Shown in pieces: positions 63,994-64,000 of a DNA stretch of 64,000 nucleotides (position 1 is its first letter; each line of letters begins with the position of its first letter). Below the pieces are notes generated by a model that saw only the letters and a program-made list of their open reading frames with translations, was not told the origin of the DNA and made no database searches. This stretch comes from Xanthomonas sp. 10-10 (GTDB lineage: Bacteria; Pseudomonadota; Gammaproteobacteria; Xanthomonadales; Xanthomonadaceae). The stretch is taken from positions 4,216,001 through 4,280,000 of the forward strand of contig NZ_CP144460.1 in NCBI RefSeq assembly GCF_040182365.1. Reading direction: 5' to 3'. Position numbers and translations under genes: made by a program.

Positions 63994-64000
63994 ACTGGCC

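Overview
The window is a piece of a GC-rich gammaproteobacterial chromosome, almost certainly Xanthomonas. Its left end carries the nucleotide-sugar block xanA-xanB / rmlBACD / etfBA used for xanthan and LPS. Next to this lies the variable O-antigen locus that in this genus sits between etfA and metB. The right end carries a chromosomal copLAB (cohLAB-type) copper locus. No tRNA, rRNA, CRISPR array or recognisable insertion sequence was seen. Species level cannot be fixed by eye.

Layout. (1) 1-7.5 kb: end of xanA and complete xanB (GDP-mannose supply), a bidirectional terminator, the overlapping rmlBACD operon on the minus strand (dTDP-L-rhamnose), then etfBA. (2) 7.5-15.6 kb, plus strand: a tightly packed module resembling mycobacterial decaprenyl-phosphoryl-arabinose synthesis (flippase-like protein, HAD-UbiA fusion, DprE1-like oxidase, DprE2-like reductase), then a methyltransferase, an epimerase/reductase, an FAD oxidoreductase and a GtrA protein. 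(3) 15.6-21.8 kb: three large polytopic membrane proteins of GT-C type. Two of them are divergent paralogues sharing one promoter region, each followed by a small beta-rich envelope protein. (4) 21.9-29.3 kb, minus strand: wzm-wzt ABC exporter, acetyltransferase, methyltransferase with a coiled-coil tail, and two related CgeB-type glycosyltransferases, one fused to a GT4 domain. This run starts inside the 3' end of metB. (5) 29.3-32.4 kb: metB, a cystathionine beta-synthase and a DUF465 protein.

(6) 32.8-64 kb is mostly ordinary chromosome: a coiled-coil OmpA-like/DUF4398 pair, a PilU-like ATPase, a repeat-rich spacer, tyrosine-catabolism genes maiA and fah, rhlE, an M28 peptidase with a TonB receptor, queD, phasin, bioD, msrC, a TfoX-C protein, a FepA-like receptor with an esterase behind a possible Fur site, gph, dinB, fabAB, an SH3-type secreted protein, prlC, a cysteine-synthase-like enzyme and copLAB.

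How the parts may work together (inference): rhamnose and mannose nucleotides feed cytoplasmic chain assembly by the CgeB/GT4 enzymes. The methyltransferase/coiled-coil protein and the Wzt C-terminal domain could terminate and recognise the chain, and Wzm-Wzt would export it. The polyprenyl-phosphate pentose made by the DprE1/DprE2/UbiA module would be flipped separately and added to the polymer in the periplasm by the GT-C proteins. That combination, and the mirrored GT-C cassettes in particular, is the most unusual content of the window.
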